The translations under genes were made by a program, and so were the position numbers. Positions 11,090 through 21,560 of a stretch of DNA of 64,000 bases are shown in pieces. The notes under the pieces are model-generated. The model saw only the letters and a list, made by a program, of their open reading frames with translations. It was not told the origin of the DNA and searched no databases. How positions within the stretch are numbered: the stretch's first letter is position 1; every line of letters begins with the position of its first letter. Source of the DNA: Diphasiastrum complanatum (Eukaryota; Streptophyta; Lycopodiopsida; Lycopodiales; Lycopodiaceae); contig CM055110.1 of assembly GCA_029204225.1 (NCBI GenBank), positions 47,280,921 to 47,344,920 on the forward strand, given 5' to 3'.

Positions 11090-12163
11090 TCTAAACAAAA
11101 CCAAGATGGCACAAAATCAAACTAGAAATTGCACTTATTGCAAAGCAACGAGAAAAAGCAAATCTAACCAAAATTCTTTCAACTGCAATAAAAAGAGGAA
11201 AGGATTGAGTGCTCCCTGGAATCCCCCTCAGAAAAGCGGTAGGCTACAGCAGATGATGTCTGATTGGGCCATTGATTGGTGCTAATAATTCCGCCACAGA
11301 ATAACTTTTGAATAGCTTTAGAACAGCTGCATAACAGTTGGCTAAAAACCGTTGGAAACAGCAAGATAAAACAACCAAAACCAGTTGGAAGAGGGTGCTA
11401 ACACAGCGCTGGAACAGCAGAACTGAGTGCTTCAGTTCATCCTACAATTTCAGATACCAACTGTCCATAGATGAGTGCTGGAACGATCAAGAATAAGCGC
11501 TAGATCAGTGCTGGAGCTATAGGAGAAGGTACAATCAATTCCCTGCTGGAAAGAAACTGGAACAGGTCTGAAATAGAGCGCTGGGACTGTTGGAACTGAG
11601 AGCCCAGAGTCTCTTCTACATTGTAATATATTTCCTCTCTTTCCAGCAATGAAGAGGACTGTAGGAGGGCGTTAGATCAATGCCAGAACAACATTCCAAC
11701 TTTTCCCACGTTTTGGATACTTTTATGTCCTCAGATCAGCGCTGGAACAGTTGCAATATGGGCGTTAGATCAGTGCTTGAACAGCGCTGAAGCTGTAGGA
11801 GAAAATCGTGCCCACATTTCCCAACTAAACAAACGTTGGACAGGTCTGAGGACAACGCTGGAGCTGCAGGTAGAAAGTGTGCCCAGAATCTCCCCCAATT
11901 TTCACCCTTTTCCCTCTTTTTCCAGCGATGGAGATTGGCTACAGGAGGGCAATGGACCTTCTCAAGAATTTTGGCAATTTCTTCCTCCGATTCAAATTGT
12001 TGTGAGCTCCCTATAGGCTGGAACAGCAGCGGTGGAAGTCCACAAACACCCTTAAAAACTGTCTTCCACAATTTCTCCCCTCCCAAATCCTTCAAAAACA
12101 AGCAAAATCTGACAATTTCTACACTTTCTCTCTCTAGAACGACGTTTTCTCTCTCTAGAACGA
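11090..12163 (-). other. 5' leader of the deleted Gypsy element, with degenerate repeats
   Basis: Untranslated leader between PBS and gag. On the plus strand it holds many imperfect copies of a GCGCTGGAACAG / GCGTTAGATCAGTGC motif between about 11400 and 11870. Open frames here are not supported as genes. Confidence 0.6.
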
Positions 12164-12175
12164 GGCTCTGATACC
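12164..12175 (-). promoter_or_regulatory. Primer-binding site (tRNA-Met type)
   Basis: Minus-strand GGTATCAGAGCC, three bases after the LTR end. It matches the usual plant TGGTATCAGAGC with its first base changed. This is where the tRNA primes minus-strand DNA synthesis. Confidence 0.75.
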
Positions 12176-12178
12176 GAT

Positions 12179-12631
12179 TGTCACAAGCCAGTCTCTCCAA
12201 GCTCGTGAATCCTAGAAGCCGGTGTGTAGAATGAACCTCCCAACCATAGGCATCCCCTCCTTGAGTCCTACCTGCTATTCCCGTCACTAGCACATGGCAT
12301 CCATCGGTGGGTGATCAGTCCACTTGGCATGCCTGGCCCCTGTGACCGGTGAATACTGAGTGACTCATAGGGTACCACCCCCATGCCCAACAAAGACCTG
12401 TGACACTCTTGGTCACCCCGACTACTTGTCGGCTAGGGTCATGACAGTCAAGACACACCGCATCTCTGACAGCTTGTCAGGCGGCCACACCGGGTCACTG
12501 CTCGTGACGCACCGGTCCCAACTTGGGACAGATGTCCTCATCGGTCACCGGCCCTTGCCAATACTTGGCCTCAGGCCCTCTGGTGACCGGTCGTGCTGAG
12601 ATCATGATAGAGCCATAACTAGGCTCTAACA
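12179..12631 (-). repeat. 5' LTR of the deleted Gypsy element (453 bp)
   Basis: TG...CA ends (minus strand: TGTTAGAGCC ... TTGTGACA), followed on the outside by TACAT and on the inside by the PBS. Its far end is repeated at 8234-8279. Confidence 0.8.
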
Positions 12632-12975
12632 TACATCCTGCTTACGAACCAAATTAGATTCACTTTGGGAATCCATCTGCATGATTTCAGCTTCTGTCCT
12701 GCAGAACAATAATCATTTCTTTGCTCCACCGAATATTGCTGCTCTAATTTTTTCCATAATGATTCTGCACATGATTCCTCACCATAAATCAAGATTAAAT
12801 CATCTGACAATGACAAACATATTGGCCTATAGCTCCGAAATTGTCCTGTCACTATCTCCCATAAGCTTGGTTCACTCTTGAAACTGTATACAAGCTGTTT
12901 CCTCCATGCATCATAGTTGGACTTAGATTCTAAATGAACTCTATATGGATCATGAAATCCAAATGGATCCATCAT
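12632..12975 (-). pseudogene. Gag-like start of the gag-only element (UBN2/Copia-gag type)
   Basis: The frame from ATG 12975 reads MMDPFGFHDPYRVHLESKSN, then YDAWRKQLVYSFKSEPSLW and ESLWKKLEQQYS. This resembles Copia-type gag (DUF4219/UBN2: NYxxW...L, then LWxxLxxxY). It begins 54 bp after the PBS. Near 12700 the frame shifts to TEAEIMQMDSQSESNLVRKQ, which runs in phase across the TACAT target site into 8233. The protein would form the particle core. No knuckle is seen in either half. Confidence 0.65.
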
Positions 12976-13029
12976 GCATGCATAAGAAAAATGGGGTTTA
13001 GATTTCTTGATTTATGTTTCAACCTGGAT

Positions 13030-13041
13030 GCTCTGATACCA
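13030..13041 (-). promoter_or_regulatory. Primer-binding site of the gag-only element
   Basis: Minus-strand TGGTATCAGAGC, exact match to the plant tRNA-iMet primer site, one base inside the 5' LTR. Confidence 0.85.
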
Positions 13042-13042
13042 C

Positions 13043-14043
13043 TGTCGCGGAATGAACTGATGCTACAATCAAATGAATGTATGGACTCAAGACCCTAGAA
13101 ATGCTATTTTCAAAGATTACTTGATCCTAACAGATCTAGGAGAGGAACATGCAATGAAAAGACTTGACATGCAACTGTCATGCAAGCTTGAAATGGAAAA
13201 ATCAGCAAGCTGTGGATCATAAGAATGATCCTAATTCAATCCTCTTTGAATTCTACATTGTCTATTAGATGATTAAGGGAAAGAAAATTTCTATTTGCTG
13301 GCCACTACAATTGAAAGCATCAACTCTGGAAAAATCAGAACCAAATTGACTTGTAATTGCTTCTGTTGATAGAGCCTATGCAATAGATGACTTGTGCCTT
13401 CGATTTCATCTAAATCTGACAATACATGAAAGAGAAGTGAATGATTGAACAAAACAGAACCAGCGGCCTCCTCCAAATGGTTGATTGCTGTCCTGGCTCA
13501 GATCTGCTCCAAATTCGAAGTGGGAATGATCTGACTAGTAGCGCCCTCCTCCAACCAACAGATTGCAACTGTCCTCATCGAATTTTGATGAGGGAAGAGG
13601 GAGAAACAAGCAAAAGATCAGATCAAAGACACAGAAAATTGATGAAGAAGAAGGATGATTCCCAAATCTCACAAGTCTCCAATTCGTGGAGGTTCTATTT
13701 AATAGAAATGATGTAGGTACAAAGCATGGCGTGCTATTGCCAAGTGTCCAAGGTATGTGGCAATTTGCATGCCTATTTGCATGTGTCTAATTTGTCATGC
13801 ATGCATCTTGCATCTTGCATGCAAACTAGGATATGTGGCAGATTAACTTATTCTCCCCCATGCACATGTGCATGGGGGGCTACCAAACTCAAGTGGACAA
13901 GTGGCATCAACTTGCAAGAAGGCCCTCCACAAGTTTGGTGCTAAATTTTTTTTTGCCTAAGTTCATTTGGGCCTTAAAAACTTTGGCCCCAAATAAAACC
14001 ATGTGCTATGTTTTATTTATTTAACTAGGTTAATATTTCAACA
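13043..14043 (-). repeat. 5' LTR of the gag-only element (1001 bp)
   Basis: Ends TG...CA (minus: TGTTGAAATATTAACC at 14043, ending CGCGACA at 13043). It is complete, unlike its partner at 6549-7195. The shared core contains the palindrome-like CCCATGCACATGTGCATGGG. Confidence 0.8.
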
Positions 14044-14770
14044 TCATCCACAAACACCATGAAGTAACTTGCTCCCCCATAAGACTGTGTCCTCATAGGA
14101 CCACACAATTCAGCAAAATTCTCATCCTGCTTTTTTTTGAACTTGTTGTGTCAGCACTCCTTTGCATAATGCCCAGATTTTCCACAAACAAAGCAGTTTC
14201 CCTTTCGAACTACTTTCTTTCCATCTTCTAATCGATTTGATTGATTCTCCTCCGTATCATGTTTTTCAACTTTGCTCTTGCTTCTTTGCTAGGAATGCCT
14301 GTTCCTTGAAATCGTCCCTGTTGACAATATTTTGTCGTCTCATTTCTTCCTGTAGTAATATGGCATTCAGCTAATCGAAAGAAGGCCTCGTCTCTCGTAA
14401 CGATAGCATCATTACAAAGTTCTAATAAGCCAAAGGTAGACTATTAAGTACAATGGATACTAAGACTGAATCTTGAACGCTTTCTCCAACCGCAATAAGT
14501 TGTCCTCTCAAATCTTTCACCCGAGTAAAGTAGTCCGTTATTGATTCACCCGGACCCATCTTCAATGTCTATAGCTTATTAGTCAAGAACAAGATTCGTG
14601 ATTGATTTACCGTCTCATACAAGTTCTTCAATAATCAATATATCCCAAGCCTCCTTAAGTCCAGTTGCATCTCTGATGTGAAGAATAATCATATCTCTAA
14701 CGGATAAGTTAATGATATGATGTGCTTTTCTTCTGTCCCTGATACTCCCGCAACTCCCTGTCAGTATTAA
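14044..14770 (-). pseudogene. Copia 5' half: gag, CCHC knuckle and a piece of integrase
   Basis: Reading leftward, gag gives INLSVRDMIILHIRDATGLK, EAWDIL, then in other frames LYETVNQSRILFLTNKL, MGPGESITDYFTRVKDLRG and SVLVSIVLNSLP. The knuckle is CFVCGKSGHYAKEC (about 14158-14199). After about 20 residues the integrase motif ELCGPMRTQSYGGASYFMVF ends at VDD, exactly where the inserted LTR begins (14043). Protease and the integrase zinc domain between knuckle and core are deleted. By family and orientation it is the 5' half of the element whose 3' half is 5089-6548. Its own 5' LTR is missing and a Gypsy gag abuts it at 14770. Confidence 0.8.
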
Positions 14771-15286
14771 GAAAAATTTTGTTTCTTTCTGTTCAGCCTT
14801 GGGCAAAGCCTGCTCCTTACGAGAGGCAAATGGGCGTCATCGAAGATTTTCGCAAAGCAAACCGCATCTTCGATTGTCTGCGGTTGGTTATGCCGCACCT
14901 CTAGCTGAAATTCCTTTGGAAGCCCCAAGATAAAATGTAACTTCAACAGGATAGGATCGATTCGTGAGACGAATCGGGGCAAATTTTCTTGGAATTCCTG
15001 GATATAGGCATCTAAAGGCCTAGTACCCATCTGCACGGTGGCAAAATGCCGCCAATGCTCAAAATCATCCAACACCGGAAGAAAAGTCGTTTTAAAGGCT
15101 TCTTGAAAGGCGTCCCATGTAGAAGGCGCAGTAGCCCTCTCCTTTAGATCCTGCCACCATGTAAACGCCTTTTCGCGTAAAAACATGAGAGCAGAAGCGA
15201 TCTTCGTACTATCAGGCGCATCGTGCATGGAAAAATGACTATTCCATCGATCTAGCCACGACAATACCACATCGGGAAGCCGGTCT
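14771..15286 (-). pseudogene. Gypsy gag capsid segment
   Basis: Minus frame DVVLSWLDRWNSHFSMHDAP, then KIASALMFLREKAFTWWQDL, AFQEAFKTTFLPVLDDFEHW and DAYIQEFQENLPRFV, with LRRHNQP-like text at the end. This is the Retrotrans_gag capsid domain that packages element RNA. It directly follows an LTR end (15287) with no PBS, leader or gag N-terminus, so about 100 codons or more plus the leader are deleted. It ends near 14767 at a junction with Copia gag. About 170 codons are open without a stop. Confidence 0.8.
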
Positions 15287-15780
15287 TGCTAAAGCACAAA
15301 CAAGTGACGAACGCTACGTTACCACCCAACCATAGAGGTACTGCCACCTCACCCTCGTGCACTGGAGCTACAGACCACCATCAAGCAAGCTCGGATCTCA
15401 TGTAAGCCATGGTGTCCCATACCAGCATGCCTTACCCTCGACCCTTACCTACCTACATCCTGAGGCCTAGATACTCTTCCTGACCTGACCACCAGTGGAA
15501 GAGCTCTTCATTCTCCAGGAGAGAATGAATACCCAGCTCATGGAGATCCACCTCTATATACATAGTCCAGGTGGGTCATCTCCCTCCATAGGAGTCACGC
15601 ATGACTAACGACACGCGGCAGTTGTGCACACTGACGCGAGTCCATAACGAGTCACCGCGTGCCAATGAGACATTGACACGTGGCACCCCAAAAGACCTAT
15701 AGCTCCAGTTCAACGTTCCGTCCTATAACTGAGACCGTCACCTCAAGTTTCTTGTTGCGTACCCTTATGGGTATGTAACA
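15287..15780 (-). repeat. Gypsy LTR, minus orientation (494 bp), inverted copy of 25217-25712
   Basis: The minus strand begins TGTTACATACCCATAAGGGT at 15780 and ends TGTGCTTTAGCA at 15287. It is about 95% identical by eye to the plus-strand LTR at 25217-25712 over the whole length. Contains TATATAGAGG. Confidence 0.9.
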
Positions 15781-15783
15781 CCG

Positions 15784-15971
15784 TGTTAGGAATTAATGTT
15801 TATTTGATACCCTTTAATGATAGTTTGGCCATACCTGCATGCTATAATAGGGGCCATAACTATTTATTGTAAATTTGTTTTTTTATTGCTTACGCATGTA
15901 GGTGGGCGCACTACTACTAGATTAAGATCTGTTTTACTACTTGGAAACTCATCTTGGGGCTTTGCCCAATA
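15784..15971 (+). repeat. Partial Copia LTR, plus orientation
   Basis: Begins TGTTAGGAATTAATGTTTAT and matches the reverse complement of 5088-4900, then diverges after TTGCCCAATATA. It starts three bases after the Gypsy LTR at 15780. It is the same family as the minus-strand Copia at 4.8-6.5 kb but in opposite orientation. Confidence 0.75.
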
Positions 15972-16049
15972 TAGGTAGTAATTTTAGCAATTACCACAAG
16001 ATTATTCCAATGTGTTAGAATTTTGCTCAATTCTTCTAAAATCTGAGTT

Positions 16050-17544
16050 CTCTTTAATTTCTATGCTTGGTTTATGTGTCTGCTTTAGAAGTTGAAGAAT
16101 ATTTAAAAGATTCTGGTAATAAAGTTTATCTTTGTTTTTCGAAAGATGAAATTTATGTGGATGACCATGCAGTCCAAAGTCTCAATATTGATTTATCGCA
16201 TTTGCCTTTGAATGTGCCTGTAGATTATCCCTTAAGTGTCAACTCACCTGAAGGAATAATATTTAACAAACTTAGGCAAGAATAAGCGATGTTTTTCCTG
16301 ATAAACTCCCTGATGGCCTACCTCCCCAAAGGAGTGTTGACCATCAGATAGAGTTGCTTCCTGGAAGCCAACCTGTATCTCTTTTTCCATACAGGGTTAG
16401 CATCAAGGAAGAGGATGAAATTTCTAAGCAGTTACAAGAACTCCTTAGGATGGGCCATATACGGCCTGGTAAGTCCCCTTGGGGAGCACCAATCCTTTTA
16501 GTAAGTAAAAAGGATGGTGGCACACGTTTGTGTGGAGACTTTAAAAAGTTAAATGATTTAACCATCAAGAACAGATATCCCTTACCTAGGATGGATGATC
16601 TTATGGATCGTCTGAATGGGGCTAAGTATTTCTCCAAGATTGATCTTAGGTCAGGTTACCATCAGATAAGGATTAGGAACGAAGATGTTCCTAAGACTAG
16701 ATTTCGATCCAGATATGGCCATTATGAGTTTTTAGTGTTACCTTTTGGACTCACGAATGCGCCTGCCACTTTCCAGCAGATGATGAACGATATTCTTCGT
16801 CCATATCTAGGAAAGTTTGTGGTGGCGTATTTGGACGACATATTAATTTATAGTCGGACCCTTGAGGAGCATGAAGAGCATCTTCGTATTGTCTTAGATC
16901 TTCTAAGGCAAGAAAAGCTCTATGCTAAGGAGTTGAAATGTGAGTTCTTTCAAACTAAACTCAAATACCTGGGCCATATCATATCGGATAAAGGTCTTGA
17001 AATCGATTATGACAAAGTGCGAGAATGGCGGAGACCTTTGACAATTCGTGATGTGAAATCCTTTTTGGGCTTCACAGGATTCTTTCACAGGTTCATTTTG
17101 GACTATGCCTTAATAGCATTGCCCTTGACAAACGTTCTTAAGGGGGTGAAGAAAAAATGTAGCCACAGAAAAAGTCCATTGATAACGTGGACGGATGAAA
17201 TGAATGAGAGTTTTGAGACTCTCAAGCACTGTGTTTCTACGGCTCCAATTTCACACATTGTCGATCCTAACCGGCCCTTTGTGGTTGATACAGATGCTGG
17301 CGGCTTTGCCGTTGGAGCGGTCCTTTATCAGGACAGTAGACCAGTTGCTTTTGAAAGCAAGAAGCAAGATCCTGCTCAGACTAGGTATTCTACTTATGAG
17401 AAGGAGCTTTTTGCAGTCATTCACGAGTTAAAAATATGGAGGCATTATCTTTACGGTGCCAGATTTACGGTAATGACTGATCACCAATCCCTTAAGTATA
17501 TTTGTGATGCCACGGACCTTCGTGGCCGTAAGGCTAGACTCTGA
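16050..17544 (+). pseudogene. Chromovirus pol: spacer, RT and RNase H
   Basis: After a protease-RT spacer (VYVSALEVEEYLKDSG, a stop near 16285, [13 protein letters not shown]), one open frame of about 396 codons runs to 17544. It contains [52 protein letters not shown] and the catalytic YLDD in [12 protein letters not shown], then [10 protein letters not shown]. RNase H follows: [16 protein letters not shown] (usual DAS is DAG), [14 protein letters not shown] and TDHQSLKYI. The frame stops right after DLRGRKARL, where a W should follow. RT and RNase H appear whole, with few changes, but lack a functional upstream gag-protease. Confidence 0.9.
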
Positions 17545-18267
17545 AGGATTGTAGGAATGATATAGCCAGCAATGACCAGCGATCATATCTGAATTCTTGA
17601 CGAATTGATCTTGTTCGTGAATCCTTTCGCTTTGTGTTTCGCTTCGCTTCACTTTGCTCTTGTTTCATTTTGTCTCGTCTCGTCTCGTTATAGAGCCTGA
17701 TTGATCTTTTTGCGAATGCGATTCGTTTTGTGTCGTTTCGCGATTTGATTTGTATCTTTCACTACGGGATCTTTGTCGAACCGATAGGTTTTTTGGTCGC
17801 ATCTGGCTAGATGTCCTGACAGGAAATTCTAGATCTAGTGATGACCTTGGGATACAGGATCCCAAGCAATCCCGTAATGATAAGTTACTTGAAGACTATT
17901 CCATAAGGAATGGCCTGCTTTTCCGAAAGGGAAAGGTTTGTGTGCCGGATAGGGAGGACTTGCGGGCCCATGCCATTTGGGTGGTGGTTGACAGGCTAAC
18001 CAAGATGGCGCAATTTATACCAACTAAATTAACTGTCAAGGCATCTGAACTATCCTAGCTTTTCGTTGAAAAGTTGTTCAGATTGTATGGTTTGCCGAAT
18101 GATATTGTTAGTGATCGCGACTCCAAGTTCACTGGCAAGCAGTTTTTGAAAAACTTGAAACAACCCTTAGTCTTAGTTCTTCGGATCACCCAGAATCTGA
18201 TGGGCAGACAGAACGTGTCAACCAGACGTTGGAGGATCTGCTTAGAGCATACGTTTCTCACCGACAG
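17545..18267 (+). pseudogene. Chromovirus integrase, internally deleted (left of the insertion)
   Basis: A degenerate linker (17545-17870) with TCTCG repeats is followed by SIRNGLLFRKGKVCVPDRED at 17895. This is fused straight to [18 protein letters not shown], so the HHCC zinc domain and first catalytic Asp are deleted. Then come [20 protein letters not shown] (second Asp), a frameshift, and the QTERVNQTLEDL block with the catalytic Glu. At HRQ the frame is cut by the inserted element and resumes at 24506. Integrase would join element DNA to host DNA; this copy cannot. Confidence 0.85.
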
Positions 18268-18625
18268 TGTAATAGATCCTAACACCACAGTAGGGCAAAC
18301 ACTAACTGATCCACCCAACCTTGCCTACTCCCTGATATAGAGTAAGCCCCTCCTAGCCCAGTGTGAGGACTGGTAGCATGCTACTACCAAGTGTCGGCCA
18401 CGTGGCACTGACGTGGCCGACTGCACGTCGGGACCCAACTGGGGGCCCTATCCTGCTGACAGGGTCCCTAGGCTGTGTTAGGCCCGCCATGGCTATGGAC
18501 CGTGCTGGGGCACACTACTCACACTGTCTTGCCCTGTTGGTCATGTACGCTGGACACGACCCTGACTGTGGTATCTGACCTATCTGTGTTCTCTAGGGTT
18601 CGGCACTGGTTACGAGCTGGTAACA
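18268..18625 (-). repeat. 3' LTR (358 bp) of the young chromovirus
   Basis: Minus strand starts TGTTACCAGCTCGTAACC and ends GGATCTATTACA. It differs from 24148-24505 at about 18386, 18423 and 18619 only. Confidence 0.95.
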
Positions 18626-18640
18626 CTCCCTCCCCCTTAA
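18626..18640 (-). promoter_or_regulatory. Polypurine tract
   Basis: Minus-strand TTAAGGGGGAGGGAG directly before the 3' LTR; primes plus-strand DNA synthesis. It overlaps or abuts the pol stop. Confidence 0.85.
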
Positions 18641-21560
18641 GAACCGTCTTGGTCCTCTAAGACAAAGTCTGGAAAAATCTTGCGAAGGACGCTGCCTCTT
18701 TCCCAAGTGGCATTCTCAACAGGCTGATCATTCCACTTAACCAGATATTCTCGGTATAGAGTACGACGAGTTTGCGTCTCTCTACTATCTAGAATTTCCT
18801 CTGGTTCATGTGGAGGTTGTTGAGGATCCAATGGGAGAACTAGAACACTGTCCCCTACCAGATTATCTGATCTGGTTAAGGCTTTTCGTAACTGACTTAC
18901 ATGAAAAACTGGAAAAACCTTACTGCTGTGTGGGAGTTCTAGTTCATAGGTGACCTCGCCTAGTCTCCTACTGATGGTAAAGGGACCACAATACCTTGGA
19001 GACAACTTAGCACACACTCCTGATTTGAGGGTTTTAGAGTCAACTGGGACTCTCAAGTAGACTTTCTCACCAGTGGAGAACTGCACATCCCGTATGTGTG
19101 GATCTGCATAATGCTTGGCTCGATCCTGGGATTGTCTAATGCTACGCTTAGCATGTTCTATCATCTGGTTTAGGTCTTCTAAAAAGTTTCTGGCTGCTTC
19201 AACTTTTTCTTGTTTAAACCCTACAGCTGTGGGTGAGCGTGGCTGAAAACCGTACATCAGCATAAATGGGCTGTATCCCGTAGCTGAATGTTTGGTACTG
19301 TTGTAAGGAAACTCTAATATCGAGAGATACTCCTCCCAATTAGTCTGCCTCTTGCTGACGTATGCACGAAGCATATCCTCCAGCACTTGATTTACCCTTT
19401 CTGTTTGACCGTCCGTCTGTGGATGGTCGGTGGTACTCATATTAAGTTTAGTATGGAGATGATGGAATACTGCCTTCCAAAAATTTCCAGTAAACTTACT
19501 GTCCCGGTCGCTGACTATGCCAGAAGGTAGGCCGTACAATTTAAATAGCCCGTCTACAAACAACCTCGCTAACTCTGGAGCTCTAACGGTTGTTTTGGTC
19601 GGAATATAATGAGCCATTTTGGTCAGACGGTCAACTGTGACCCATATAGCGTCATTACCCTTTTGGGTTTTAGGCAGGCCTACTATAAAATCCATGGAGA
19701 TACTCTCCCATTTACCAGCTGGTATTTCTAAGGGATGCAACAACCCTCCTGCCTTTAAACGCTCTGCTTTATTTACTTGACATTTCTGGCAACTGGTTAC
19801 ATACTGGTGGACGTCCTTTTTCATACTGGGCCAGAAAAATTGCCTACGAAGAAGCTCATAGGTCTTCTGTATGCCTGGGTGTCCCGCGCTAGGATTGTCA
19901 TGACATTCATATAGGACCTGCTGCCTATAATCCTCTGAATTGGGGACACATACTCTATCTCTATAGAGCAAGTACTCATCCTGAATGGAATACTGTTTCC
20001 ATTTGAATCCTTGAGTCAACTGACCCTCAACCACTGGGGTTTGCTTGGGTGATACAGGCTCAGAATCCTCAACGTCATCTGATGACGTATACTCGGACTC
20101 ATCATCATCCTCAACGGAAGCTGCCGTATTCTTGGATGAACTGGCACCAGCCCCGGGAACTGGTTCTGGAGTCTGTAACTGTCTGTTCTGGACTGAGTTC
20201 CAGATAATAGAGAAGAATGCATCATGCTGGCATTTCCCTCTCAAGGACTCGAGTAACTCATTACGAATCTGAGTAAAACTCAGCTCGTTTATTATAGGCA
20301 TTCTGCTAAGGGCATCTGCTACTGTATTGAATTTTCCACGCCTATATCTGATAGACATGTCAAACTCTTGCATCAACTCTGCCCAACGAGCTTTCCGACC
20401 TCTAAGCTCAGGTTGATTGCAAAGGTATCTGAGACTCTCATGGTCTGTCAGGACCTCAAAGTTGGCACCATACAAATAATGCCTCCAAGTCTTAAGGGCA
20501 TGGACTATAGAAAAGAGTTCCTTTTCATAGGCACTATACCTAGTCTGTGCTGGCTCGAGTTTTTTACTCTCGAACGCAACTGGTCGTCCACCCTGAGTTA
20601 GCACAGCACCTACTGCAAAGTCGCTAGCATCTGTTTCGACCACAAATGGCTGATTGGGGTCGACGACTTTTGAAACTGGTGCTGTAGCTAAGGCTGTTTT
20701 GAGAGCATCAAAGCTCTCCTGTTGTGCAGACTCCCAAATGAACTCCTTTCCCTTCCCCTTAAGATGATTTGTCATAGGGACTGCTATCTGAGCATATTCC
20801 TTGACAAATCGTCTGTAATATCCCGCCAGACCAAGAAAGATTTGAAGTTCCAAAATATTCTGAGGTCTCAGCCAACTGAGTATGGCTTTAACCTTATTTG
20901 GGTCCATCTTAATCCCATCTGAAGAGATAATGTGACCCAAATATGCTACTTCTTCAACGAAGAATTCACACTTGGATTGTTTAGCATAAAGCTTATGCTT
21001 TCTGAGCAGTCGAAACACCTTTCTGAGGTGTTTTAGATGCTCCTTCCTCGTTTTGCTGTAGACGAGGATGTCATCTAAAAATACGACTACAAACTTACCC
21101 AAGTATGGTCTGAGGACACTGTTCATCAAGGTCATAAAGGTAGCTGGAGCATTTGTGAGCCCAAATGGCATCACCTTAAACTCATAATGACCGTGACGAG
21201 TCCTAAAAGCTGTTTTCGAGACATCTTCCGATTTTATACGGACTTGATGATATCCCGATCTGAGATCTATTTTGCTGAAAAACTTAGCCCCGTCGAGTTG
21301 ATCAAACAACTCGTCTGCCCGAGGCATAGGGTATTTATTCTTAATTGTGACTTTATTGAGGGCTCTGTAATCTACGCAAAGACGCATAGACCCCTCTTTC
21401 TTTTTCACCAATAGGACTGGTGAGGCCCATGGTGAACTACTGGTCTGAATTTGGCCTTTCCCAAGATAGTCTGTTAACTGCCTAGTTATTTCTTCATCCT
21501 CTGTTCGGCTGACCCGATACGGAGGTTTAGAAACAGGTGTTGTACCTGGTCTAGGTTTAT
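18637..21560 (-). CDS. Chromovirus pol: RT, RNase H, integrase, chromodomain
   Basis: A single frame of over 920 codons is open from about 21555 to the stop at 18637, beginning in-frame around [48 protein letters not shown], catalytic FLDD in [12 protein letters not shown]. RNase [51 protein letters not shown]. Integrase: [18 protein letters not shown] with CQKCQVNKA (HHCC zinc domain), [18 protein letters not shown] (first Asp), SDRDSKFTG (second Asp), [17 protein letters not shown] (Glu). Chromodomain: [24 protein letters not shown]. All catalytic residues are present. An acidic insert ([17 protein letters not shown]) sits between RNase H and integrase. No ATG-led start is expected, as this would be made as a gag-pol fusion. 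A 1-nt frame slip near 21555 cuts it off from the protease. Confidence 0.93.

Larger units (their letters stand above)
8234..12631 (-). mobile_element. Deleted Gypsy element inserted in the gag-only element (TSD TACAT)
   Basis: It is flanked by perfect 5-bp duplications TACAT at 8229-8233 and 12632-12636. The 5' LTR is 12179-12631, the PBS 12164-12175, the leader 11090-12163, gag 10059-11089 and RT/RNase H about 8430-9660. Integrase and most of the 3' LTR are gone: only 46 bp of the LTR end (8234-8279) remain, consistent with one deletion running from behind RNase H into the 3' LTR. Confidence 0.85.
6549..14043 (-). mobile_element. Gag-only, non-autonomous LTR retrotransposon (itself split by a Gypsy insertion)
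   Basis: Related LTRs lie at 6549-7195 (3', truncated) and 13043-14043 (5'). A tRNA-Met-type PBS (13030-13041) follows the 5' LTR and a polypurine tract (minus AAGGGGGAGT, 7196-7205) precedes the 3' LTR. After subtracting the Gypsy insertion 8234-12631 and one TACAT duplicate, the internal region is only about 1.44 kb. It holds a gag-like start and an acidic C-terminal frame. No protease, RT, RNase H or integrase motif is present. It sits in a Copia element, with its right edge directly after the Copia integrase motif VFVDD. Confidence 0.75.

Noticed and set aside
11736-12293. 185-codon minus-strand open frame
   Set aside because: It spans the 5' LTR end, PBS and leader of the deleted Gypsy element; a chance frame.
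16067-16285. Independent small gene before the RT frame
   Set aside because: Its continuation ([13 protein letters not shown]) is the standard protease-RT spacer of Gypsy pol, so it belongs to the broken polyprotein.
18363-18660. Open frames inside the 358-bp LTR, repeated at 24243-24693
   Set aside because: They lie within non-coding LTR sequence, occur in both LTR copies and have no motif. The 24355-24693 frame only looks long because it runs from the LTR into the interrupted integrase.
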